Assembly: GCA_006969625.1 (NCBI GenBank)
Contig: CP030885.1
Coordinates: 3,173,430-3,237,429 of the forward strand
DNA: 64,000 bases
Direction: 5' to 3'
Source: Rhodospirillaceae bacterium
GTDB taxonomy: Bacteria; Pseudomonadota; Alphaproteobacteria; Kiloniellales; DSM-21159
The notes under the pieces were generated by a model. It saw nothing but the letters and a program-made list of their open reading frames with translations. It made no database searches and was not told where the DNA came from. Below, one piece after another: positions 18,934 through 30,942 of this stretch. Both the position numbers and the translations under genes were made by a program. Numbering within the stretch: position 1 is the stretch's first letter; each line of letters begins with the position of its first letter.

Positions 18934-20781
18934 ATGAGTTCCGGATACCATGTCACGGACTACGCGTCCTGGACGAACCTCTGCGAGCTGTTCTTCCATC
19001 AGGCACGCGTCCACAAGGCGCAGCCCTTCCTCTGGGCCAAGCGCGACGGGCGCTGGCACCCCTGGACCTGGGGCGAGGTCGACACGGCCGTCCGCGACGT
19101 CTCGCGCGGTCTGCGGGCGCTCGGCGTCAAGCCGGGCGACAGGATCGTTGTCGTCTCGGAAAACCGGCCGGAGTGGCTGATCGCCGACATCGCCATCATG
19201 GCGTGCGGCGCCATCACCGTGCCTTGCTACACCACCAACACGGAAAGCGACCACCGCCACATCCTGACCGACAGCGACGCGGTGGGCGCCATCGTCTCCG
19301 GACCGGCGCTCGCCAAGACGCTGATCCCCGCCGCCCAGAAGGCGCCAGCGTGCAAGTGGCTGCTGGCGATGGAGCCGCTCGACGTCAAGCAGTCCAACGT
19401 CCTCGCCTTCCACGAATGGGAGACGGTGCGCGGTCAGGGCCGACAGATGCCCGACGACGTCGAGGAGGCGGCGGCGCGCATAGGGCGCGACACGGTCTGC
19501 TGCTTTATCTACACCTCGGGCACCGGCGGCACGCCGAAGGGCGTGATGCTGAGCCACGGCAACCTGCTGTGCAACTGCATGGGCGCGCACGACCTGCTGG
19601 TCGAGTTCGGCCTCGGCGACGAGACTTTTCTCTCGTTCCTGCCGCTGTCCCACTCTTACGAGCACACCTGCGGACAGTTCTTCCCGATCGCCATCAACGC
19701 CCAGATCTACTACGCCGAAGGCATCGAGCAGCTTCTGAGCAATATGGCGGAGGTGCGCCCGACCTTCATGACGGCGGTGCCGCGGCTCTACGAGTCGATC
19801 CACCAGCGCATCCGCCGCGGCCTGGAGAAGCAGTCGCCCTTCAAGCGCAAGCTCTTCGCCAAGGCGGAGGAACTGGGCCGCAAGAGATACCACGACCCCG
19901 ACAGCCTGACGCTCGGCGAGAAGCTGGTCGACCTGGTCGTCGACAAGCTGGTGCGCGACAAGGTGCGCGGCCGCTTCGGCGGGCGGTTGAAGGGCATGGT
20001 CTCCGGCGGCGCGGCCCTCAACCCGGACATCGGCATCTTCTTTACCGCGCTCGGGCTGCGGGTGCTGCAGGGCTATGGCCAGACCGAGGCGGCGCCCGTT
20101 GTCTCCTGCAACCGGCCGAACCGCATCAAGATGGAGACGGTCGGGCCACCGCTGAAGGGCGTCGAGGTGCGCATTGCCGAGGACGGCGAGATCCTGGTGC
20201 GCGGCGAGTTGGTGATGAAGGGCTACTGGCAGGACGAGGAGATGACGGCGCAGGTCATCCGGGACGGCTGGCTGCACACCGGCGACGTCGGGGAGATCGA
20301 CGCAGACGGCTTCATCCGCATCACCGACCGCAAGAAGGACATCGTCGTGTTGTCAGGCGGCGACAATGTCTCCCCGGCCCGCGTCGAGGGCTTCCTGACC
20401 CTGCAGCCGGAGATCAATCAGGCCATGGTGGTCGGCGACAAACGCCCGCACCTGGTGGGGCTGGTGGTGCCGGACCACGAATGGAGCGTCACCTGGGCAC
20501 GCACCCACGGCAAGCCGAACGACCTGGCCCAGCTCGCCGAGGACCCCGACTTCCGCAAGGCGGTGCAGGCGGCGATCGAGCGCGTCAACAAGGAGGTTTC
20601 GACCCTGGAGAAGGTGCGCCGCTTCGCCATCGCGCCGGAGGCCTTCTCGGTCGAGAACCAGATGATGACGCCGACCATGAAGATCCGCCGCCACATCATC
20701 AAGCAGGCCTACGGCCCGCTGCTCGACTCGCTCTACGAGACCAAGAGCCGTCCGGCGGCCGGCACGGCAGCGGCGAGTTAG
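18934..20781 (+). CDS. long-chain acyl-CoA synthetase (AMP-forming)
   Basis: A 615-aa ANL-superfamily ligase activating long-chain fatty acids with ATP and CoA. Motifs include FIYTSGTGGTPKGVMLSHG near residue 190, GYGQTEAAPVVSCN near residue 383 and DGWLHTGDVGEIDADG followed by TDRKKDI. The length and the insert after the first motif match the long-chain (ACSL/FadD15-like) branch. The start at 18934 is preceded by GGGAGC; the open frame extends upstream but over divergent-promoter sequence and gives a low-complexity N terminus. Confidence 0.92.
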   Translation: MSSGYHVTDYASWTNLCELFFHQARVHKAQPFLWAKRDGRWHPWTWGEVDTAVRDVSRGLRALGVKPGDRIVVVSENRPEWLIADIAIMACGAITVPCYTTNTESDHRHILTDSDAVGAIVSGPALAKTLIPAAQKAPACKWLLAMEPLDVKQSNVLAFHEWETVRGQGRQMPDDVEEAAARIGRDTVCCFIYTSGTGGTPKGVMLSHGNLLCNCMGAHDLLVEFGLGDETFLSFLPLSHSYEHTCGQFFPIAINAQIYYAEGIEQLLSNMAEVRPTFMTAVPRLYESIHQRIRRGLEKQSPFKRKLFAKAEELGRKRYHDPDSLTLGEKLVDLVVDKLVRDKVRGRFGGRLKGMVSGGAALNPDIGIFFTALGLRVLQGYGQTEAAPVVSCNRPNRIKMETVGPPLKGVEVRIAEDGEILVRGELVMKGYWQDEEMTAQVIRDGWLHTGDVGEIDADGFIRITDRKKDIVVLSGGDNVSPARVEGFLTLQPEINQAMVVGDKRPHLVGLVVPDHEWSVTWARTHGKPNDLAQLAEDPDFRKAVQAAIERVNKEVSTLEKVRRFAIAPEAFSVENQMMTPTMKIRRHIIKQAYGPLLDSLYETKSRPAAGTAAAS

Positions 20782-20817
20782 AGCCTTCCCACAATACTCG
20801 TTTTTCGGGAAATTCTT

Positions 20818-20831
20818 TTATCATTTGATAA
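20818..20831. promoter_or_regulatory. AT-rich inverted repeat TTATCA-TT-TGATAA
   Basis: A perfect 6-2-6 dyad lies within an unusually AT-rich stretch (about 20800-20860), about 135 bp upstream of the pentapeptide-repeat gene. It is a plausible promoter/operator region; the binding protein is unknown. Confidence 0.35.
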
Positions 20832-20966
20832 CGATTGCTTGCATATGGTGAAGCATCGCTCGGCGTCCAGGCCGCGTCGACAGCAGCTAGAGGCTCGGCG
20901 CACGGACGGGATGCCGGCCATGTAGGCCCCCGGCGACGAGGATTAGCGTCCCATGAGAGCAGCCTC

Positions 20967-22022
20967 ATGAGCGTCGAGATCATCCGGCGCGAAGCGAAGG
21001 TCTTCAGGGATATTCGGGTCACACAGCCGGTGCTGCAGCGCCTTGGCGAACTGCACTTGCGCTTCGTGGAGCGGCGACCGAACGGCCTGCGGGCCACGCT
21101 GAAGAAGTGCGACCTTTCCGGGCTCGACTTCTCGGGCATGGACTTCTCCGATGCGGACTTCACAGCGTGCGACTTCAGCAAGGCGACGTTCCACGGGGCA
21201 CGCTTTCACAGAGCCCAGCTCTTCGGGGCCTGCTTCGACGATGCCGATCTCAGCCACGCCGACTTCGAGCGGGCCGACCTGCGCGCCGCCACTTTCGAGC
21301 GCGCCGACCTGACCGCGGCCAGCCTGACAGGCGCCGACCTGCGCGAAGGCAGCATGCTGGACTCGAAGAACATCGAGATCACCAGCGGCAACGGGTCGAC
21401 CTTCCGGCGCGCCATCTTGAAAGACACGCGCCTGACCGACAGCAAGCTGAAGTCGGCCAACTTCAACGGCGCCATTCTGGATGGCGCCGATCTCTCGGGG
21501 GCCGACTTGCGGTCCAGCACGTTCCAGGGGGCCGAGCTGCGCGGCGCCCGGCTCCACAATGCCCGCCTGATCGACGCCGATCTGCGCGGAGCCGCCCTGG
21601 TCGACATGGATGCCGATCTGATCGCCGCCAGTTGCGCCAAGCTGTCGAGCGCCAAGGGCCTGGACGAGGCAACCCTGCGACGGATGCTGGCGGAGCATGC
21701 GACCTGGATCGAAAGCGGCGGACGCGGCGGCAAGCGTGCCGACCTTTCGGGCGCGGATCTGACCGGCCGGGACCTCTCCGGGGCCATGCTGGCGGTCGCC
21801 ATGATGTCCATGGCCACCCTCGTGCGTGCGCGCCTGGGCGGCGCCTTTCTGGCCGCCGCCGACCTATCCGGCGCCAATCTGCTCGACGCCGGCCTGGGCG
21901 GCGCCGATCTGCGCGGCGCCAATCTCACAGACTGCAACCTGCGCGGCGCCGATATGCAGAACAGCAAGATCGGCGAACTCCCCGGAACCGGTCTGATCAC
22001 CCTGCTGCAAAAGCTGACCTGA
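20967..22022 (+). CDS. pentapeptide-repeat protein
   Basis: A 351-aa protein dominated by A(D/N)LxX pentapeptide repeats, which fold as a right-handed quadrilateral beta-helix. Two repeat blocks are visible: about residues 37-215 (CDLSGLDFSGMDFSDADF onward) and about 253-340, separated by a non-repeat linker with a short helical region (DEATLRRMLAEHATWIESGG). The N-terminal about 35 residues are not repetitive. Function is unknown: some relatives mimic DNA and protect gyrase, most are uncharacterised. No signal peptide is seen. The start at 20967 is preceded by GAGAGC. Confidence 0.88.
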   Translation: MSVEIIRREAKVFRDIRVTQPVLQRLGELHLRFVERRPNGLRATLKKCDLSGLDFSGMDFSDADFTACDFSKATFHGARFHRAQLFGACFDDADLSHADFERADLRAATFERADLTAASLTGADLREGSMLDSKNIEITSGNGSTFRRAILKDTRLTDSKLKSANFNGAILDGADLSGADLRSSTFQGAELRGARLHNARLIDADLRGAALVDMDADLIAASCAKLSSAKGLDEATLRRMLAEHATWIESGGRGGKRADLSGADLTGRDLSGAMLAVAMMSMATLVRARLGGAFLAAADLSGANLLDAGLGGADLRGANLTDCNLRGADMQNSKIGELPGTGLITLLQKLT

Positions 22023-22279
22023 AGCGGATCTGCCGCCGGCGGGAACCCCCACCCCGCCAGGGGTTATGGGAAACTCCCCCCTCGACAAATAGGTCAGTAT
22101 TCATTACCTTTTTTCGCGAGCCGCCCGGTGCCAGATTCCCGATCTGCGACCGGCGAGCGCCGCCGGACGGCGGGCCCCTCCGCAATGCGCGTCGAGCGCC
22201 ACGGCCTCGGCACCGAAAAAGAAGACAAGGGGTCTGCACGCGGCGGACGAACCCGCGTGACCCGGGAGGACGCGAATCG

Positions 22280-25786
<3,507 letters not shown>

Positions 25787-25796
25787 TCGGCCGGGC

Positions 25797-27308
25797 TCAG
25801 CGCCCCGCGGCGGCCGCCGTTTCCGGACGGGCCGCGCCGGGGTGCTGCAGCGCTATGCCGAGCGCGTCGACCTCCGGCCCGCGCCAGGCCAGCCGGGCCG
25901 GGCCGTCTGGCGGGAGCGACACTTCGACCCAGCCGCGCCGGGCCAGGTAGCGCCGCCCCCCCTGGTTGGGCAGCGGCACCAGGCCGCCGGGCGAGCCCGG
26001 GCTCGACGGCAGCCGTGCGATCCGTTCGAGGAAACGCACGTAGTTTCGTGGCGGCGGCCGATGCGCGATGCCGGGGGCGATCGCCTGCACATAGCTGCCG
26101 CCGCCGGTCTCGGCGAGCCCGAGCGCGCCCAGATGGATCTCGCCGGACAGGATCGTGACCTCGCGCCCCTGCGCCACGAGGGCCGACAGCCGCCGCTCCA
26201 GCCGCCGCCACTCGGTGCGGTGCTCGTAGCTGGTCCACTGGTCGCGCAGGTCGTCCTGATAGAGCTGCTGGCCGGGGATCAGGACCAGCAGGCGCTCGAG
26301 CGGCGAGAGATTGGCGTTGAGGAACGGCACCGAGCTGATGAGCAGCACGCGGCGCGCCGACTGGGCCGCGTCCAGGGACTCGTCCAGGAAGCTCCAGCCG
26401 GCGCCCCCGAGCATGCGGTCCCGGCGACGCTCGCTGCGCAGGTCCGGCACGACGAAGAGGCAATCGTCGATCCACAAGCGCAATCCCAGGGGCGGCGCCG
26501 GGCCGAGCACGGCATCGGCTTCCGGTCCGTTCTTCGGCGGCCAGGCGCCCGGAGCCACGCCGCGCTGGAGCACCTGGAAGGTCTCGCGCGCCGCCGCGAA
26601 GAGTCCCTGGAAGACGGGGCTGTCTTGGTCGCTGTCGCGCCAGCTCCCCCAACCATCGAAGATGTCGTGGTCGTCCCAGATGGAAATCTGCGGCACCTCG
26701 GCGAAGAGACGCGACTGCGCCGCACCGCGCAGCGTGTCCAGATAGCGCTGAAGGTAGAAGCCGCGCACGCGCTCGCGCAAATCCGCGGGAAAGGGGGCCT
26801 TGGCCCGCTGGGAGCGGCCGGAGCGACGCCAGCCCGCGAGGCGCGGATCGCAGTCCCACACCGGATCGGCATAGACCTGGTCGCCCAACTGCAGCAGCAG
26901 GTGGACAGGGCTTGCCGCATGGGTGTCGGCCAGATGTCGCCAGATCCGGTCGCGGTCGCCACGCCAGACGGCCGGCTCCTCGTCCTCCTCCCCGTTGCAG
27001 GCGGTGCAGGCTATGTGCAGCGCGGCGCCGCGCGCCGGCACGCTGACGCTCCAGCTCTGCTCACCGATCTGGTAGCAGGATGTCGTGCCGCGCGGCAGAA
27101 CGATATCCGCCGCATACGCAACCCTCTCGCCCCAAGACCAGACGGCCTCCCACGGCACTCCGACGCCGCGCGCGCTCAGCCGCGGCGGCGACTGCCGGGC
27201 GAGCACCAGCACCCGCAGCCGCCATGTCGCGGCGTCGCTGGCGCGAAAGAACAGCAGCGGACCGAGCGCCAACGGCGTCTCGGCAGATTCGGGACTCTCG
27301 AACGGCAT
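25797..27308 (-). CDS. PhoD-like metallophosphatase (alkaline phosphatase D family)
   Basis: A 503-aa protein of the PhoD-like phosphatase family, with metal-binding motifs LLLQLGDQVYAD near residue 165, ISIWDDHDIFDGWGSW near residue 240 and ILSGEIHLGALG near residue 400. Classical PhoD is Tat-exported; no twin-arginine signal is visible here, so it seems cytoplasmic and may be a phosphodiesterase with an unknown substrate. The start at 27308 (MPFESPESAE) gives a sensible N terminus, but the ribosome binding site is weak. It ends 10 bp from the end of the convergent oxidoreductase gene. Confidence 0.82.
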   Translation of the reverse strand: MPFESPESAETPLALGPLLFFRASDAATWRLRVLVLARQSPPRLSARGVGVPWEAVWSWGERVAYAADIVLPRGTTSCYQIGEQSWSVSVPARGAALHIACTACNGEEDEEPAVWRGDRDRIWRHLADTHAASPVHLLLQLGDQVYADPVWDCDPRLAGWRRSGRSQRAKAPFPADLRERVRGFYLQRYLDTLRGAAQSRLFAEVPQISIWDDHDIFDGWGSWRDSDQDSPVFQGLFAAARETFQVLQRGVAPGAWPPKNGPEADAVLGPAPPLGLRLWIDDCLFVVPDLRSERRRDRMLGGAGWSFLDESLDAAQSARRVLLISSVPFLNANLSPLERLLVLIPGQQLYQDDLRDQWTSYEHRTEWRRLERRLSALVAQGREVTILSGEIHLGALGLAETGGGSYVQAIAPGIAHRPPPRNYVRFLERIARLPSSPGSPGGLVPLPNQGGRRYLARRGWVEVSLPPDGPARLAWRGPEVDALGIALQHPGAARPETAAAAGR

Positions 27309-27503
27309 AAGACGATTCCGTAGACTTAGGCTTGCGCTCAGCACCGCGGCGCGCAAGCCCCTTTCGTCGCGCCAAGTGCCCCGGACCGGCGACGGGCCCG
27401 ATCGGCGAGAGAGCTTGCCGGTCGACCGCGCCGGCCCTGCCGCAGGCCAGAGCCTTCAGGACGCGAAAGCCCCGGCGCAAGTTCCCCGCCAGACCGATGC
27501 CGT

Positions 27504-28043
27504 CTACAGCGTCTTGTACATGAAAGTCGTCGAATCGAACTTCGCCGCATCGCCGGGGTCGACCGACCAGCCTGGAAGGCGGCCGGCGGCAGCGTAGCCG
27601 AGCGAGGCATAGAGGGGCTCGGCCGCGTCGTCGCTGCGCGTGTCCAGCGTGATCAGCCGCCGGCCGCGCTCTGCCGCCTCGCGTTCCAGCGCCGCCATCA
27701 GGATGCGCGCAATCCCGCGCCGACGCATCCTCGGATGCACGAGCAGCTTGGTGACCTCGGCCCGATGCGGCTGGTTGGGCGGCAGGCCAAGGACGAGCTG
27801 GACGGTGCCGGCCAGCCGACCCTCGACATAGGCGGCGAGCAGGACGCGGTCGCCGGCAGCCACCGCAGGCCGCACGGCATCGCGCCAGAAGGCGCGGCTT
27901 TCCTCGCGCCCGAAGGGCAGCACGAAGCCGATGCTCGCCCCGTCGACGACGCAGGCCTCGAGCAGCTCGGCGAAGGCTTCGAGCTGCGTGTCGAGATCGG
28001 CGGCCGTCAGTCGCACGATCGCCTGAGCTGTCGCCTCGGGCAT
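27504..28043 (-). CDS. GNAT-family N-acetyltransferase
   Basis: A 179-aa acetyltransferase with the GNAT fold. The acetyl-CoA-binding motif A is clear: VTKLLVHPRMRRRGIARILM near residues 105-124 (R/Q-x-x-G-x-A pattern), followed by LITLDTRSDDAAEPLYASLGY. The acceptor is unknown. The start lies 8 bp after the stop of the XRE-cupin regulator gene, so the two are co-transcribed and the regulator may control it. Confidence 0.88.
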   Translation of the reverse strand: MPEATAQAIVRLTAADLDTQLEAFAELLEACVVDGASIGFVLPFGREESRAFWRDAVRPAVAAGDRVLLAAYVEGRLAGTVQLVLGLPPNQPHRAEVTKLLVHPRMRRRGIARILMAALEREAAERGRRLITLDTRSDDAAEPLYASLGYAAAGRLPGWSVDPGDAAKFDSTTFMYKTL

Positions 28044-28051
28044 TGCGGGCC

Positions 28052-28624
28052 TCACACCAGGAAGAGCAGGTAGTCGGCGCCACTGTCGTCCGGCGTGGCG
28101 AAGGCGCTGGCTCCGAACAGGCGGTAGCGCAGGCAGTCGCCCTTCGCCAACTCGTGCCGGCTGCCGTCGAATGCCACCTCCAGACGGCCGGAGCGCAACA
28201 GCAGATGATGCTCGAGGCCCGGCCGCGGCGGCTGCGGATAGCCGATGCGAGCGCCCGGCGGCAGGCGGCAGGCGATCACCTCGCCGGCCAGGGCCGCCGC
28301 CGGCGGCGAGACCTGCCGGCGTTCCAATCCACTCTCCGGATCGCGCCAGGCCGGCTGCTCGCCGGCACGCAGCAACGGGAGGTAGTCCGCCTCCACTGCG
28401 TGCATCAGGCGCGAGACGGTCAGCCCGTAGGCGGCGCAGAGCTTGCCCAGGACGGCGGCGGTCGCGCTGACTTCGGCGTTTTCCAGCCGCGACAGCGTGG
28501 CGCGGCTGACCCCGCTGTGCGCAGCCAGGGTCTCGAGGGACCAACCCCGCTCGCCCCTCAGCGCGCGGAGGCGTCGGGCGATACGTGTATCTATCGTCGG
28601 GTCGAGATCGAGTGTTCCTCCCAT
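28052..28624 (-). CDS. XRE-family regulator with C-terminal cupin domain
   Basis: A 190-aa one-component regulator. An N-terminal HTH_3 domain occupies about residues 13-67 (LRGERGWSLETLAAHSGVSR then LSRLENAEVSATAAVLGKL). A C-terminal small cupin barrel (about 110-188) includes GLEHHLLLRSGRLEVAF and ELAKGDCLRYR, presumably for a small ligand. Such proteins usually control adjacent metabolic or acetyltransferase genes and themselves. A perfect 16-bp palindrome begins 12 bp upstream of its start codon. Confidence 0.9.
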   Translation of the reverse strand: MGGTLDLDPTIDTRIARRLRALRGERGWSLETLAAHSGVSRATLSRLENAEVSATAAVLGKLCAAYGLTVSRLMHAVEADYLPLLRAGEQPAWRDPESGLERRQVSPPAAALAGEVIACRLPPGARIGYPQPPRPGLEHHLLLRSGRLEVAFDGSRHELAKGDCLRYRLFGASAFATPDDSGADYLLFLV

Positions 28625-28636
28625 ATTCAGACATTA

Positions 28637-28652
28637 ATCCCGAATTCGGGAT
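28637..28652. promoter_or_regulatory. perfect palindrome ATCCCGAATTCGGGAT, probable XRE operator
   Basis: This 16-bp dyad without mismatch lies 12 bp before the start of the XRE-cupin gene, in the short space between it and the chemoreceptor gene end. It is the natural candidate for the regulator's own operator. Confidence 0.65.
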
Positions 28653-28693
28653 GCACGCAAGACGAAATCGGCGGTTCAAGAGCCGAGGTCGCG

Positions 28694-30721
28694 TCAGGCG
28701 GCCCGGATTCGTCCGACGAAGCACTCCAGTTCGCGGCTCAGCCGGTCGGCCTGGCTGGAGAGCTGATCGGCGGCGGCCAGCACGTCCTGCGCCGCGCGCC
28801 CCGTCTCGCTGGCGGCGACGTCGACCTGCTGGATCTTCTCGGCCACCTCGTTGGTCCCCGCCGAGGCCTCCTGAACGTTGCGGGAGATCTCTTGCGTCGC
28901 CGCCTGCTGCTCCTCGATCGCGCTGGCGATCGAGGTGGCCAGCTCGCTGATCTCGGTGATCACCGAAGCGATCTCACCGATCACGCTCACCGTCTGTCCG
29001 GTCGCTGCGCGCACGGCGTCGACCTCGCTGCCGACCTGCTCGGTGGCCTTCGAGGTCTGGCCCGCCAGGTTCTTGACCTCGCCGGCGACCACCGCGAAAC
29101 CCTTGCCCGCCTCGCCGGCCCGGGCGGACTCGATGGTGGCGTTCAGCGCCAGCAGGTTGGTCTGCTCGGCGATCGCCGCGATCATCTCGACCACCTGGCC
29201 GATCGACTCGGCCTTGGCGGAGAGCTGCTGTACGGCCTCGGTGGTCGTGCGCGCCTTCTCCACGCCGTCGCGCGCGCTGCGGTTGGAGTGGTCGACCGTC
29301 TGACTGATTTCGCGGATGGCGGCGGCGAGCTGTTCGGCCGAGGCCGCCACGGTCTGCACGTTGGCCGAGGCCTGTTGCGTCGCCGCGGCCACCGCGGAGG
29401 CTTGATCGCGCCCGTGCTCCGCCGTCTGTGTCAGGCTCTGCGCGCTCGACTGCATCTGGACCGCGGCGGCCGCCAGCCCCTCGACGATGCCTCTGACGCT
29501 TTCTTCGAAGCGGTCGGCGAGTTCGTTCATCGTGCGCCGCTTCTCCTCGGCGCGCCGCGCCTCCTGCTCGGCCGCCTCGTGGCGCAGCCGCTCCGCCTGG
29601 CGGGCATTCTCCTTGAACACCTGCATGGCCGCGGCCATGGCGCCGATCTCGTCCCGCTGCTCGATGCCCGGGACGCTGACCTCCAGGTCGCCCTCGGCCA
29701 GCCGGTGCATCGCGGCGGTCATGCCGCGGACGGGGCGGACGATGCTGCGCCCGATCAGGAAAGCCGACAGCACGCCGAGCATGACCGCCACGGCGGAGAC
29801 GAGCGTGGAGAAGGCCTTGGAATTGGCAATCTGCGCCAGCATCTGCGCCTCCAGTGCAACGGCGCGCTGCTTCATGCCCGCCTCGAGGCTCTGGAGGCGG
29901 TCGGCAAGCGCAAGCCCGGCGACCTCCAGGACCTCGTGGTTCAGGACCCGGCCTTGTTCCGCCAAGGTTCGGAAGTCGTCCAGCCCCTGCCCGTAGGCCG
30001 CCAACTGCGGCCCCAGCTCGGCGATCGCGTCCCGCCGCTCGGCCGCCTGCGCGAACTGGCCGGCGTAGCCCAGCATCTTTTCGGTCTCGGCGAGCTGTGT
30101 GCGCACAGCTTCGAGATCCTCCTGCCGCTGCAGCTCGACGAAGCGGCCGGTGTAGTCGCGCGCCAGCAGAAAAGCGGTGAGCGCCCTACTGAGGGCTTCG
30201 GCCGTGGAATGGTCGGCCGCCTGCCGCGCCTCGTCGACCAGCGGACCGATGGCCGCGCGCAGACGGTCGCCGCCGGCGCGCAGCACCTCGTCGCGCACAT
30301 CGTTGCGGGCATAGCGGATCTCGGACAGGCGCGCAAAGCCGTCCCAATAGGCTTGCGCCGAAGCGTCCAGCGCCTCCAACTCGGCGGAGACGGCCGCCTC
30401 CTTGGCGGCAGCCCGCTTTTGCACGATGGCCTCCAGCAGCTTGGCGTGAAGCTCCTCGGCCTTGGCGAAGCGCTCCTCGGTGTTCTTGGCGACGTATTCG
30501 TGCACGACGACCTTGAGGTCGAGGAAGTGCTGGCGGATCTCGGAAGCGGCATCGGCGGCAGTCGCGTAGGCCTGAACCGCCTTCACTTCGTCTTCGAGGG
30601 TCTGCACGGTGAAGATCGACTTGCCGCCGAGGCCCAACAGGAGCAGCAGGATCAAGCCGAAACCTGCGGCCAAGCGCGGCCCGATCGGGGTGCGCGAAAG
30701 CACGACCATGATACGCGACAT
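28694..30721 (-). CDS. methyl-accepting chemotaxis protein
   Basis: A 675-aa chemoreceptor. A first membrane helix (about residues 15-36), a periplasmic helical-bundle sensor of about 270 residues, a second membrane helix (about 300-325), a HAMP domain ([20 protein letters not shown]) and a cytoplasmic signalling domain with the hairpin tip [20 protein letters not shown] are visible. It relays ligand sensing to CheA/CheW; no che genes are in the window. SD AGGAGGA is strong before the ATG at 30721. A CtrA-like site lies about 60 bp upstream. The C terminus lacks an obvious CheR-docking pentapeptide. Confidence 0.95.
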   Translation of the reverse strand: MSRIMVVLSRTPIGPRLAAGFGLILLLLLGLGGKSIFTVQTLEDEVKAVQAYATAADAASEIRQHFLDLKVVVHEYVAKNTEERFAKAEELHAKLLEAIVQKRAAAKEAAVSAELEALDASAQAYWDGFARLSEIRYARNDVRDEVLRAGGDRLRAAIGPLVDEARQAADHSTAEALSRALTAFLLARDYTGRFVELQRQEDLEAVRTQLAETEKMLGYAGQFAQAAERRDAIAELGPQLAAYGQGLDDFRTLAEQGRVLNHEVLEVAGLALADRLQSLEAGMKQRAVALEAQMLAQIANSKAFSTLVSAVAVMLGVLSAFLIGRSIVRPVRGMTAAMHRLAEGDLEVSVPGIEQRDEIGAMAAAMQVFKENARQAERLRHEAAEQEARRAEEKRRTMNELADRFEESVRGIVEGLAAAAVQMQSSAQSLTQTAEHGRDQASAVAAATQQASANVQTVAASAEQLAAAIREISQTVDHSNRSARDGVEKARTTTEAVQQLSAKAESIGQVVEMIAAIAEQTNLLALNATIESARAGEAGKGFAVVAGEVKNLAGQTSKATEQVGSEVDAVRAATGQTVSVIGEIASVITEISELATSIASAIEEQQAATQEISRNVQEASAGTNEVAEKIQQVDVAASETGRAAQDVLAAADQLSSQADRLSRELECFVGRIRAA

Positions 30722-30779
30722 CGGCGTTTCCTCCTGAAAGCAAACGTTTTCAAGAATTATGGGCAATAATTACCAACCG

Positions 30780-30797
30780 ATGGTTAATCGAGCTTAA
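30780..30797 (-). promoter_or_regulatory. CtrA-like motif upstream of chemoreceptor gene
   Basis: Read on the minus strand, TTAAGCTCGATTAACCAT contains two TTAA half-sites and the octamer TTAACCAT described for CtrA in Caulobacter. The half-sites are 6 bp apart rather than the usual 7. It lies about 60-75 bp before the chemoreceptor ATG. CtrA control of motility genes is known in Rhodospirillales; binding here is inference. Confidence 0.4.
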
Positions 30798-30888
30798 CTC
30801 TACCTTTTTAGGGTAAACATTCGACTATCTTTGGTCGTGTCGATTGACATTGACCGCCTACTTCTGCGGTTCTGCCAGAAAGCGCAAA

Positions 30889-30914
30889 GGGGGCGCCCAC
30901 TCGAGGGCGCCCCC
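30889..30914 (-). terminator. hairpin terminator after BCCT gene
   Basis: Perfect 10-bp stem GGGGGCGCCC/GGGCGCCCCC with a 6-nt loop, 28 bp beyond the BCCT stop. The downstream U-tract on the minus strand is short and interrupted. Confidence 0.7.
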
Positions 30915-30942
30915 GCATTCTCCCGAAATGGTTGCCGCGAAG

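Noticed and set aside
27061-28083. Arg-rich 340-codon minus-strand frame
   Set aside because: It is a shadow across the GNAT and PhoD-like genes in another frame.
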